A DNA stretch of 64,000 nucleotides from Bugulina stolonifera (lineage: Eukaryota > Bryozoa > Gymnolaemata > Cheilostomatida > Bugulidae), in assembly GCA_935421135.1 (NCBI GenBank), contig OW285188.1, forward strand, positions 12,129,233 through 12,193,232. Direction: 5' to 3'. Positions 52,401 through 64,000 of the stretch are shown here, one piece after another. Made by a program: the position numbers and the translations under genes. The notes below the pieces were generated by a model. The model saw only the letters and a list, made by a program, of their open reading frames with translations. It ran no database searches and was not told the DNA's origin. Numbering within the stretch: the first letter of the stretch is position 1; the number at the start of each line of letters is the position of its first letter.

Positions 52401-55400
52401 CCTCGGGGGACGGAGATGATGTTCGTCAGGCTACCTATCTTGAGGAACTGGAGAGGCTTGCTGCCGAATCTACTCTGAGTAAAAAAGCTGCCATGGAGGA
52501 AGATGGGGCAGAAGAATCTACTGATATAATCTTCCAGTCTGTAGAAGAGGTGGAGTTGACACGTTCATTTATACTCCTGCAAGCGTAGTGTTATCATATT
52601 AATTTGTCAGTTGTCCCCTCTTTTCACTGAAGTAATAAAGGAGAGGACAACTATCTAATTTCAGCACAATGATAGTTTATAAATTTAAACGTAGTATTAT
52701 CTAGTTGTGTAATGTTTGGTTTGAATTAAACTATGGTTATGGATTGAGCATTCAGATGAAAATAACAGTATTAATGATGATTATTTTCAATTTAATATAT
52801 TTATGTAATACTCGTATATACATGTAAGTAGCCTACATTCACATTTTAATTTTGTGTAATTAACATGTTGTAGATGTCGAGTGTGATTGCTGGTACTGTA
52901 GTGAAATACATGCTGGCCGAATTTAACAATAGTCAGCCTGAAGTGTATGCTCACCACAAAGCTGTAAGAGATTTGATATGTGAACCGTCAATGAGAGATT
53001 ATACCCTCACAGACATAGATAATGCCTCCTGTGAATGGGTAATAGAGATACCTGCTTCTACTGATTCACAGGTATATGGTGTTGGTAACGTGTTGTAATG
53101 TGTCACTACTAACACATACACGTATATATACATAGTCTTTGTGCAAATACACGTATATACACATTGTACATAGTCTTTGTGCAAATACATGTACATAATA
53201 CAGTACTGTTTTCATGTCTCTCACATCATACAGTCTGTTATGTACCCATAAAAAAAATTTAAAAACCAGATGGCAGTAACAAATGAAAGAGTTAAGAGTT
53301 TTCGTAAGCTGGTTTTGTGTGCGTTAGATATTATTATATGGTACAGGTGAATGATGCATCACAAGCTACTAAGTCTACTGACAAAGCAACTAAGAAGACA
53401 GATAGACCTAAGTCTACGATGCGTTCAGAGAGTGAGGAGGATTCAGTGCTGGGCAGTGACGATGATTATGAGGACGGGAGAGATGACTACTTCCGTAAAA
53501 ACAAGATTAAAAAGTTTTATCCGCTCAACTGTAAACAGGTGAGTGTACGGTGCAATGGTACTACATTACCACCATAAATAGGTTTATCTCTATATATTCT
53601 CATTGATTGTATGTGTTTTTATGGGACCAGTTAGAAGTGTTAGTATCATGCACAATAAACCTTATTCTAGGAAAAACCTGAAAACATACATGATCCTTGA
53701 GTAAAACTTGTTTATTATCCAGACATGTATATGGCTATATGATGATACTCGAACCTAAGTGTTTCGATTCACACCATTGTGAATTGCGGAATATCAACAA
53801 CTGATCATTAACCGTTGAAATGTTTAATAATCCAATAGTATAACACCAATAGTCTACCAATTTTAGGGGATAGACGATTTTAAGAACTTTCTAAAAGGAA
53901 CTGCGGGAGAAAAGAACTGGATGCTGTGGATTGACATTGATAGAGCAAGGACCCTTGGACCTGATTACATAGATATGCAAATGTAAGATAGTGAAGTAGA
54001 TTATACCATGATTCCATATACAAGCAGGTTCGAGTAGTTTAGTCAAATTCTCGTACCCCCTCCCCAATCGAACAGGTGATGCCTTAGTGCAGTGTTTAGC
54101 TTACAGCTATAGTTAATTTGCTACTTCGTTTTAAGACCGTAAACTGAAACTGAGGCTGTTTTGAATATTGTTGCTTTGACTGTAGCATTGATGCAATTGA
54201 TGCAATTGTTGCAATTGTTGTCATTGCCTATTCCATGTTATCCAGGTACATAGATGGTATCAGAGACAGGTACCATAAGAAGGGTGCGGCATATGAGCTG
54301 ACACTAGGAACTAAACAGAAGTTAAACCTGGTAGACTCCTCCCAGTGGACTATGGAAAGATTATACGGTCTGCAAAACAGTGTGGCAGAACCCCTCCTAG
54401 TGTATTGGTAAGTGATGGAATCAGAACTCTTAGCCTGTATTCCTTAACCAATACTCATCTATTATTACTTGCTCCTCATCATTATATAATCTACTCATCC
54501 TGCTGTACATGTATATTTCACCACACTATAGATTATCAAGGGTTGCACTAAAGGTTAGTGAGATACAGTGATTCATAAGCTATTAGCTATCGTTTGAAGT
54601 TTCTTCTCCTTTGGTTTTCCTTGTAGAAAAAATAAAAGAAGAATAAACAATTTGGCAGAAGACAACTCTTAATCATAACCAATTTTATGCAATGTACATT
54701 GTATATTTCCATCATGCATTCAAACCACACTATAAACCATCCGCATGTAGTATATAATTCACATGTTTAACTTTAGGGCACCGAGCTATATAGTAAAGAA
54801 TCAAGTGAAGGCCTCTCCAGACATGGTCAACCTTGACTACAAGCATCAGAGGTCTATACGCGCTACCTCAGCCAGACGTCAAATAAATACTCATCCAGAA
54901 CCACGTACTAGTACCTTACTACCTCTCAGACCAAAGAGTTGCCGACCAACTATTAGGACTGTAAAGACAGAGATAGAAGAACTGTACACAGCGCCTACAC
55001 CAAAGGTATGCAATGGCAGAGCCTATAATGCTTTAAAATACAAACATTGTTTATATACATTTTAGACCTATATAACAGTGGGACACCATCCTCTGTTATG
55101 ATCTATATAACACTGGGACACAGTTCTCTGTTTTGACCTATATAACACTGGGACACAGTTCTCTGTTATGACCTATATAACACTGGGACACAGTCCTCTC
55201 TGTACTCCTTGAGTTGGAACACTGTTTCTAACCCAAATTACAATTGATCAGTTTAAAATGCCTAAGACATGATCCGTATATCATGTGCATAATGATACAT
55301 TGGTTAGTTAACATTAAATCCTTGAATCTTGTTTTCATATCTATGTATATGTATACTTGATAATTGTGTGACTATTCAGAATGATTTCATTTGACTTCAT

Positions 55401-58400
55401 TTTCAGGATTTTGTTTGGCAACCTCCAGAGACCGTACCGCTGCCAGAGACTTGCACCCCGATTGGACGAAGAAGAACGCACGCTGTTGACTCAGTTAAAC
55501 TGTGCAATGATCATGCTGGGGGCAATAAACAGAGATTAGATTATGAGGCTAAGATAGCCCGAGCTCCATCGCGGCCTTGCTCACGGTTTGTTTTAGAGTT
55601 GTCTTCTCTCTTTTACTTTAGTGTGATTTATTCTTCCAATTTATTCCTGTCCTTCTGACCTTTCCTTTTTATCAACACAGACAATTTTCTTAGAGTTAAT
55701 GTATCAAATGTTTTCTAGTTGATTTCTGTATTAACATTAGCTGAGATATGTACAGCTTGTCTACTTGTTACGTTTCATTTCACAGATTGTGATAACTGCA
55801 GTAGCCATTTGAACTTATGGATAGCGCATGTGCATTAGTAGTAGCAGCCTGCATTTAGGCAAATCATATAATATAATAGATATAATAGATGATAAAGTAC
55901 ATGTAGATGTTGTGTTGTTTCTAGATATCCAAACTGCTAGTCAGTAGACCTAACTATTCCCTCTCTCCTTTTGTATGTTTATGTTTTCTTCTTACTTCTC
56001 AACCCTGTGTGCTCAGGATGAAGGCCAGGCCTCACAGCGCTAGTGTAGTCAATATGAGTAGTACTCAGATCAAACCTAAAAAACCCAGACCAGCGACAGC
56101 TACCGGAGCTGTCCATGTGGATAACAGGTACAGGCACTGTGTGTCTAGATCATCCATTTTATGTTTCTTTCTATTGTACCATTTTGTTATTAGCTAGACA
56201 ATATTTTGTACATGTGTGCATGCTATATAAATATCTGCTTTGTGGGTGGTGTGTGTAGCACTGTAACTCTGTTAGCTGAGGCTAGAGTGTGTTTTGAAAA
56301 ATCTGCTTTCACAGTTAAGTTGTCTATTGTTGATATTGTTAATGCATTGACATCATTCCTACACATTGTAATAGTACAATTTGAAGTTGTCCTCTCTTTA
56401 AAACCATTATGGAAAGCATGAGTGCATACATTTAAAAGTATTAATAGTACATGATGGTTGCACTGCTTAATATAATTGCTTTTATCCCTATGGTCTATAT
56501 GATGTACAATTTACATGTATATACAAGTACATCATATTTTTTTCAGTTTGTCGAAAGTAACAATGCAGACGACTCATACACACAAGTCAGCCCTCACTCA
56601 CACCACCCAGCACTCAGCCTCGATAACCGAGGGAGATGAGTCATTAGGTGGGACTACCGAAAAAGTAGTTGCCATGGATACCTTTTCTCAAGCGTCTGAA
56701 GACTCAGAGTTCAGCGGAGGCCGTAGGATGAATGCATTGTTGAAAGCTTTGAACCATGAACACGAATCTGGAATGTTCTTTAGAAGATATATAGAGTACA
56801 CAAAAAATTCGGTTAGTCATAGTACATTATAGTTCACTTTAAGCTAAATCTATACATGAATGTAGGTCATATGATTAGGAAGCATATTAAAGTCATGACT
56901 GTCTTATAATGATTATGTATATTGATGTTGTTAGTAAATTGTCCAAGAGGGTTGTAGCACGTGTTTGTCGCATGACGCACATGTAACTGAAACAGTGACT
57001 TTGTACAAACATATTTATATATGATCAACTGATCGGTGCACACATCTAGTCTTTGACTGTAATACACCTAACAGCAATGTATGTACATACATACAAATGT
57101 GCATATTTACATTGTGTGTAGTTGCCTTCATGCAGAAAGGAACGTAAAACTAGTGGTCTGAAATGTAGTTTTATTTGACCTACAGAAAAATTGATGGATT
57201 CACAGACATTATAATGTAACATGTTTGTTGTAGGTGTGGTTGTCTTGTGTCAAGTTCTGGGAGGATGTGCAGATCTACCACAAGCTATTCTATGCAGATT
57301 CTCTCAACAAATACTTGGCAAGTGTCGTCTATTAGTACTTACTTGTAGTATAATAGATGTGCGTGTAAGTACATGTAGATTGATATACATGTACATTCTG
57401 TACATATACCTATCTGTACACTGCATACTGTACACTTACTAATTCAATACATGTATATTTAGTTTATATACTTAGTAGGCACATGTGATATTAATTCACA
57501 GATTGTGATGTTCTTGCTGCACATGTGTTAACCAGCAGTGCTATGGATGAAACTACAGGCATTCACTGATTGACTATTGATCATTGTTTAAAGTTATACT
57601 CTCACTCTGGCATATCAGCTCAATGTATTTTTTATAATGAGCTCATGGAATGAGTTTTTCATTCGCTGCAGGTAACAAAGAAAGCTAAAGAAATCTATTC
57701 CCTCTACATAGCAAGAACCTCCATGCATTTCATCAAGTGTTCCTATGAAATAATACATAACATACAAGTTCAGTTGTCTCCCCCTTATGAGGAACTATTT
57801 GATGACGCGGAGGTTTACGCCTTAGAACAGTTACTTCAAGCATGGCAAAGCATGAGTTACAAGGATAGGCAACTCCTTAAAGAGGTATTGACTGTGTTAT
57901 TGTTCTTTACTCTGCTTCAGCGTTCACACCTTGCACACGGTTTTTTCCATAGGAGTTATGTTCCCTCTAGAGTTTGTACTCAAGACCATACATTGCCATC
58001 AGCATAGAACCTTAACGCCGTATAGTATCTCAAAACTTCTAACCTATACTTTACCACAATAGAAATGTGACCACTCACCTAACAGACTGCATGTCAATAG
58101 CTCTGTATTCACATCACAAAAGCCAGAACACAGAAGTCCCACCTCTGGTGAAAAAATAATTCTAAGCAATTCTCAATGCAACCAGAAGAATCCGCTTCAA
58201 TAAAGATGTATTAAAAGTTTAGAGTTGTCATCTTCTTGATGTGGATGACAACTCCAAACTTGTATAATGTTGGTATTGGCCGTAGGGCGTAGCATCTGTT
58301 CCAATATGCTACAGACTCCTATTATAATATCGCTATCACTGAAGGCGTCATCAGAATGAGTCATTATACATAGCTTTCTAATGAGTGTGCCATTATTAGC

Positions 58401-61400
58401 CTAAGTTCTCAGCCAATTCACGAAGCTTTGAAAAGATGGTACCTAGGCTAGACAGTGGCATCTAACACGAGACTGACGTTTTCTAGGTGCAGACAAAGAG
58501 TATTGTAGTGAATCTGGAGACTAAATCTAAGTTAGTTATCAATCTTCAGCGTAAAGGTTTCCTGCGGCCGGTATGTAAAAATATATAGTATTACTATATA
58601 CTCCCATATAACCCTCTGTATGCGTATATACTCCCATGTAACCCACTGTATGCGTATATACACCCATATAACCCACTGTATATGTATATACTCCCATATA
58701 ACCCACTGTATATGTATATACTCCCATGTAACCCACTGTATGCGTATATACACCTATATGACCCTCTGTATGCGTATATACACCTATATAACCCACTGTA
58801 TGCGTATATACTCCCATATAACCCACTGTATGCGTATATACACCGATATAACCCACTGTATGCATATATACTCCCATATAACCCACTGTATGCTTATATA
58901 CTCCCATATAACCTACTGTATACTTATATACTCCCATATAACCCACGGTATGCTTATATACTCCCATATAACCTACTGTATGCTTGTATACTCCCATATA
59001 ACCCACTGTATGCTTATATACTCCCATATAACCTACTGTATACTTATATACTCCCATATAACCCACGGTATGCTTATATACTCCCATATAACCTACTGTA
59101 TGCTTATATACTCCCATATAACCCACTGTATGCTTATATACTCCCATATAACCTACTGTATACTTATATACTCCCATATAACCCACTGTATGCTTATATA
59201 CTCCCATATAACCCACTGTATGCTTATATACACCCATATAACCCACTGTATGCGTAAATACTCTCATATAACCCACTGTATGCTTATATACTCTCATATA
59301 ACCTACTGTATGCTTATATACTCCCATGTAACCTGCTGTATACTTATATACTCCCATATAACCCTCTGTATGCGTATATACTCCCATATAACCTACTGTA
59401 TGCTTATATACTCCCATATTAGTATGCTTATATACACCCATGTAACCTACTGTATGCTTATATACTCTCATATAACCTACTGTATGTGTATATACTCCCA
59501 TATAACCCACTGTATGCTTATATACTCCCATATAACCCACTGTATGCTTATATACACCCATATAACCCACTGTATGCTTATATACTCCCATATAACCTGC
59601 TGTATGCTTATATCTCGTCTTTATACAGGGAGATTTGGAGCCAGATGAGGATCCGATGGAGAACTTTGAGGACCCGGTTTATGACGAGTCTCTGTTTGAA
59701 GAGATTCCAGAGGACTTCAGAGACTTCACCCTGGATAAGATAATTAGAACTCCGATACACCTGGAGAACTTCAGACAGTTTCTACAGGTCTATATCATAT
59801 ATGTGTGCTGTAGGTTAGAACAAGGTGGTAGATATCATACATATATGTGCATAGTATCGGTTAGAACAGGGGGGTAGATTTCCAGTTCTAAAGCACTGCT
59901 ACACAACTGTTAGCATAATATTATTCTGAAGAAGTTTTACTTAATTCAAGTAGTTCTACAATTGCTCTCTCCCTTATTCATTTCCTTATTCACATTCTCA
60001 GGACTTCCATGTCAATATAATAGTAAACAAGTCCAGTTATACATGTTAGTTATACTGAAGCTTGCGTGTTTACAGTCTCACTTTGCCACTATGGACCTTA
60101 GCTGTTGGATGGAGATAGAGCATTTCCGTAAAATGGATCCCAAACTTCCTGAAGAAGCAGACGTTAAAGCCAGGGAAATCAAACAAAAGTATTTCAACAA
60201 AAAGTATTTCTTTGGTCCTAATAGCCCAGCATCAAGAGAAGGTTTAGACTTGGTATGTAACACTGTGAAACTAGTGGTAGTGCCTGAATTCATATGATTG
60301 ATGTGAACACAACTCCAAATATACTGCAACAGTACACTGTGTCATTGATTATCAAATGAGTGAAATCGTAGCAAATCGAGTGTCTTTGATATGTACACAT
60401 TGATATCTAACTACAGATGATGAAGTCTGTTGGAGGTTGGGGTAAAATATTTCCTGATAGACCAAACGATGAACTCATCATTGGGGCTCAAGAGTTTGTC
60501 CAAAACCGACTGTCACTCAAATGGCTGCCGATGTTCCTGGCATCTGAACAGTTTGCTGAGTTGATCCGACCTTCTCAGCAGATGGTTGATGCTGCTGAGG
60601 CCTTGTTGCTCAGTAAGCAACGACGTAGTCAGAAACTGATGAAGGTACATTTTATATACATACATATTGATATACATACATATATGTGTGAATACATACA
60701 TGTACATACATGTATATGTACATACGTACATTTATGTATAATATAAACCTACTTATATGTATGCAAGTATAGGAAACTCAAAATAGCATGAAACTCCACC
60801 CTGGTTTTAGTGAAGTAGAGAATGTTTTGGATGCTCAGGAATACGCATCGTTTTATATGGTGGTTCACATAGATTGAGATCTGCATGTGTAACAAATATA
60901 TACATAGATTCTTTGTTTATACTGTATGCTATATATTTAAAATATAAATACTTTTATGCCATTAACAGATGCTGGAAGGTAAATGGATCTCGTCGTCTAA
61001 AGAGATCATTGCATTCCGACGATCTCTTCTCAATCCAGTTGTCTCCTACCAGTTCCAGCGGTTTGTCTCTATTAAGAGTGACTTGCTGGAGAACGATGTT
61101 CTCTTCTGGAGAGAGTGCCAGAAATACAAGGTGAGTACTCGAGGAATTATCTTTGTGAATTCTACATGTGACTTGGAAACCATGGGTTACATTTTAATTC
61201 GTATTTTTGTATAGGCAGTCTAATAAAACTACACATCTAGTATTATAGCCATCTATCACATGTCTGTGTAATTTAGTAATGTGATATTATGCTAAAAGAA
61301 ATCAAATACATTTTTATTTGATGCGAAATCATATTTTCGCCACTTTCTTGTGCGGTTTACAATCTTTTACATTGCGTATGACTTTATGTGTGACAGCACC

Positions 61401-63579
61401 TACACCACCAGCACACGGATGACTCATTCATAGTGCAGAAGATAAATGTCATCATCAACTGCTTCATTGTTACCACCATGGATCCACCACTACAGATAGA
61501 TATTCCCCAGGAACAGGCAGACAGGATCTCTGAGAAAAAGAGGGAACTTGGCCCTTACATATTTAGGGAGGCTCAGGTGAGCAGTCATAATGCATCACCC
61601 ATATAAGGATAAGTTCGGCTGGACGTCTGCTCACCATATGTGAAGCATTTTGCTAACCCTAAATATTTCAATTCTCGGACTCACTTTTTCAGCAACTGTC
61701 TTGTGGGGACCTGTTACTTTAGATATAGGGAAACATGAGACTTTCCGTTGAGCTAAAAAGTATAAAGATAGATTATGTAGAGCTACAATCTTTATGTCAG
61801 TAACTAGTGAGAGTGTAAAATAAAATTAACTGCACGTCTTGTGAAGGTTACGCAGTAAGGGCTGCTTGAACTCAATTCCTACATTATCTTAATTCTTTGT
61901 TCCTAGTTGGGACAATTGGGTTGGAGGTTACATAATAATTTTATTATATAGTGTGACTGGAAATGAACTGTGGGGGATTTCCACCAAACTCTGTTTCTAT
62001 ACTGACTCTCAAGTCAAACTCAAGTTTGTAAGAGAGTAACATATTTTTTGATGTTTCAGCTGACAGTGTTCAGGGTTTTGTTTGAGCATTGGGCAGACTT
62101 CTGTACATTCAAGAGTAACACAGCCGTAGAACAGATCCTGCCAACGGTTGAGAGAAAGAGAAGGAGAGCAAAATTAAAAGAAAGACAGAGACAGAAAGAG
62201 CTGGAGGAACACCAAGAGAGGGTATGACATTACCATTATCTAACTACTGGTGGCGCACCTCATGCTATAGAACTAGAATGTAGAAAATGGTTAATTACCA
62301 GGTACCTTGTTACTGTGGTTGCTATGACAACTTTTGTTGCTATGGTAACTTTGCTGCTATGGTCGCTGTTGTCACACCAGATTGCTAGGTACTAAATACA
62401 TGTAGTGTTTCTATGACTCTGTTTCTACTGTGATTTGTATTTCACTAAATCTGTAACATTGATGACTATTTGTCTTCAATGTGAAGTAACTATATTAATC
62501 AACATTATTTTGTTAAATTATTGCAGCTTCAGGTAAAACCTTGCCATTTCTTATAGAAATGTCGGTATGATTGACTGCATTTAATATTAGTAGACCCTTT
62601 GTTCAATTATAGGCATTATTTTATTAATCTTTTTATTGTTTTGAAATGGTTCTTCTGTTGTAAATTATGGAAATTTAGAGAGAGAGAAGACAACTTTTCA
62701 ATATAGATGCATTAAAATGTACTTAGTAAATAGGTACAATATCTGTACATGTACGTGCATCTTGTATATGGAGCATGTCTGTGTAGGATAAATACCTGAA
62801 TTACACATAAGATGCGAACCAATGCCTCATGGAATGTGATGTAAGATCGAACTAGATACTTACCTGAAAATTTTCTCTACATATACATATTATATATATT
62901 CACAGAGATACAGTCTTTGTTTTTAAAGTTCTGTATGCCTTCTTGCATGCCTCACAGTTTACACCTCTGTATTTGTGTATTATTAGCATGCATATTATTG
63001 TTTCAATAATTATTTATGTTAATGGTGTGTTAACCAATTGTCTAACTTGTTACATACAGATTATTAACATGTCCCATAATGCTTTTAGGGATATACTGAC
63101 ATTTTGTAATGATAGAAGTTGACTTCTTTTTTTGTTCATAGTTGTGCAGTGTTATCTAGTTATTAGTCACCTGAACAGAATGGCGTATTGATATTTCAAT
63201 TATTCTAAATACTATGCAGCTCACATGAACAAATACACCATAGAATGGTGCTGTACATGTTATAACACCTACAATATTGTCAACCCAAACACAACTCAAT
63301 GTATACACCTCATCAGTAGATTTGACTTTATTAATGCAGGAGAACGCACGTCGTCGAGCTCTTGGCCTACCAGTGGAAGGGGAGGAGAGTAAGGAGGCGG
63401 AGACTGCTAGCGGTGAAGGAAATAAACAGAAAGATGATGATGAGGAAAAATCTGAGAGTGCTGAGGGCCAGAGGCTAGCCTGGAGCTACTCAGGTTACAT
63501 GGAGGGTTTGGAAAAGGAAGATATAATCAACAGAACAAGTGAAGAGACATTCAGCTGCCTCAGTGGTGAATGTAAGTAG
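46431..63579 (+). CDS. RGS22: Regulator of G-protein signalling 22 orthologue (27 exons)
   Basis: Multi-RGS-box protein expected to bind G-alpha subunits; testis-enriched in mammals. Exons: 46431-46467, 47226-47257, 48295-48357, 49634-49864, 50289-50396, 50740-50876, 51500-51646, 51943-52088, 52350-52549, 52874-53071, 53347-53538, 53867-53982, 54246-54407, 54777-55005, 55407-55585, 56017-56127, 56547-56811, 57234-57317, 57672-57884, 58487-58570, 59629-59787, 60076-60252, 60417-60644, 60969-61130, 61397-61576, 62060-62221, 63340-63579. Total 4242 nt, 1413 residues, somewhat longer than the human protein. Orthology signs: N-terminal EPP...LATDELFLNYFNEFLALP, TLLPLRPKSC, KYFFGPNSPAS, and WSYSGYMEGLE near the end. 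RGS-like helices lie at ~498-589, 763-950, 978-1166 and 1166-1334 (classic ENDVLFWRECQKYK). The first two exons rest on phase, splice sites and EPP similarity. One intron appears GC-AG. A stop after GECK is assumed. Confidence 0.93.
52610..52651. repeat. GTTGTCC hairpin in RGS22 intron
   Basis: GTTGTCCCCTC at 52610-52620 is mirrored by GAGAGGACAAC at 52641-52651, a stem of 11 bases with one mismatch and a 20-base loop. It belongs to the dispersed motif family described in the findings. Confidence 0.6.
55066..55205 (+). repeat. Four 35-bp tandem units in RGS22 intron
   Basis: The CCTATATAACACTGGGACAC core recurs at 55067, 55102, 55137 and 55172, an exact 35-base period, starting about 60 bases after the donor of exon 54777-55005. 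Confidence 0.85.
57318..57323 (+). other. Likely GC-AG intron donor in RGS22
   Basis: After TACTTG (ending 57317) the sequence reads GCAAGT, the strong consensus of the rare GC donor class. This position keeps phase 0 with the next exon at 57672. The nearest GT option in phase (GTCGTC at 57324) would add two residues and is a poor donor; reading on hits a stop. Confidence 0.6.
58216..58260. repeat. 17-bp stem hairpin in RGS22 intron
   Basis: AGTTTAGAGTTGTCATC pairs with GATGACAACTCCAAACT (one mismatch) around an 11-base loop. Same GAGTTGTC core as the 52610 hairpin. Confidence 0.65.
58590..59615. repeat. 30-bp minisatellite filling an RGS22 intron
   Basis: About 34 units of TATATACTCCCATATAACCC plus a ten-base variable end (ACTGTATGCT and variants) occupy nearly the whole intron 58571-59628. 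Within 58891-59190 the variants form a 120-bp higher-order period of four units. A truncated unit occurs at about 59416-59424. Because 30 is a multiple of three and the unit lacks stops in several frames, it creates long spurious open frames on both strands. Confidence 0.95.
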
Positions 63580-64000
63580 TACATACGGTCTACGCCGTGA
63601 CGTTACGCTTTACTATCTGAACAATCACTAGCCTCTTTCCATGGAAAGCATGGGGAGAGACGACTTCAAATGACCTGATATTTTTGCTTTGAACAACAGC
63701 TACACTCCATTCAAAGTGAGCGGTCACCACGGAGTAGAGTATGGTGTATTTACGTAGTTTGTGTTCTTCAATCAGTGTCACATACGTAGGAGTGCAAGTG
63801 ATGGGCTACCTTTAGTCTAATAATAATAAATGTATGTTTGCAACACCCTTCCTGTACTTAATATACAATTTGGGATATACTCTAAGGTATGCTGTAACGC
63901 AACACAATGAGGTGTAAAGGTACAGAACAGTAAGCTCAAAGGTTCCCATTAATATGTATACAACATGGACACACGTGTATTTTGTATATGTTTCGGTTTC
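63580..64000 (+). other. RGS22 3' flank with poly(A) signal
   Basis: AATAAA at 63825-63830 lies about 245 bases after the assumed stop at 63577-63579. No other feature is recognised to the window end. Confidence 0.5.

Noticed and set aside
58539..59648. Open frames of about 350 codons (minus) and 342 codons (plus)
   Set aside because: Both are translations of the 30-bp minisatellite inside an RGS22 intron. The unit length is a multiple of three and lacks stops; there is no domain.
63288..63327. Second hammerhead-like core on the minus strand (CTGATGAGGTGT)
   Set aside because: The CTGATGA and start of stem II are present, but no GAAA and no closing strands follow.

Overview
The window is animal genomic DNA: AT-rich, with many introns of a few hundred bases bounded by GT-AG, and proteins found across Metazoa. 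Nothing in it is bacterial. Gene content, compact spacing and abundant short tandem repeats suggest an early-branching invertebrate. A demosponge is my guess, not something the sequence proves.

Layout: (1) 291-5243 (+) and 6261-12814 (+) are two tandem paralogous FAD-linked oxidases of the berberine-bridge-enzyme (BBE)-like family; the first is cut by the left edge. An intron of the second holds a complete hammerhead self-cleaving ribozyme motif (9241-9299) and a 119-bp hairpin element (10201-10319). (2) 14316-24579 (-) is a complete 20-exon tousled-like kinase. (3) 24580-29731 holds no recognisable intact gene, only an exact-looking 288-bp tandem duplication and a decayed non-LTR reverse transcriptase. 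(4) 29732-31111 (-) is a four-exon EndoU endoribonuclease, head-to-head with (5) 31492-45246 (+), a complete 26-exon DHX9/maleless-type RNA helicase. (6) 46431-63579 (+) is a 27-exon RGS22 orthologue followed by its poly(A) signal. I rebuilt the spliced frames by hand. Every exon junction keeps phase, and the totals divide by three (546, 766, 280, 1254 and 1414 codons including stops).

Functionally these are independent housekeeping or signalling genes: chromatin assembly kinase, RNA helicase, U-specific RNase, G-protein regulator and secreted flavo-oxidases. The only regulatory link I can support is the 380-bp shared 5' region between EndoU and DHX9.

The most unusual signals are the hammerhead ribozyme and a repeated pattern in which short tandem duplications (30-55 bp units) lie exactly on splice sites, creating rows of decoy donors or acceptors. 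This occurs at both ends of the TLK exon encoding the DFG motif, at another TLK donor, and at two DHX9 acceptors. An RGS22 intron consists almost entirely of a 30-bp minisatellite.
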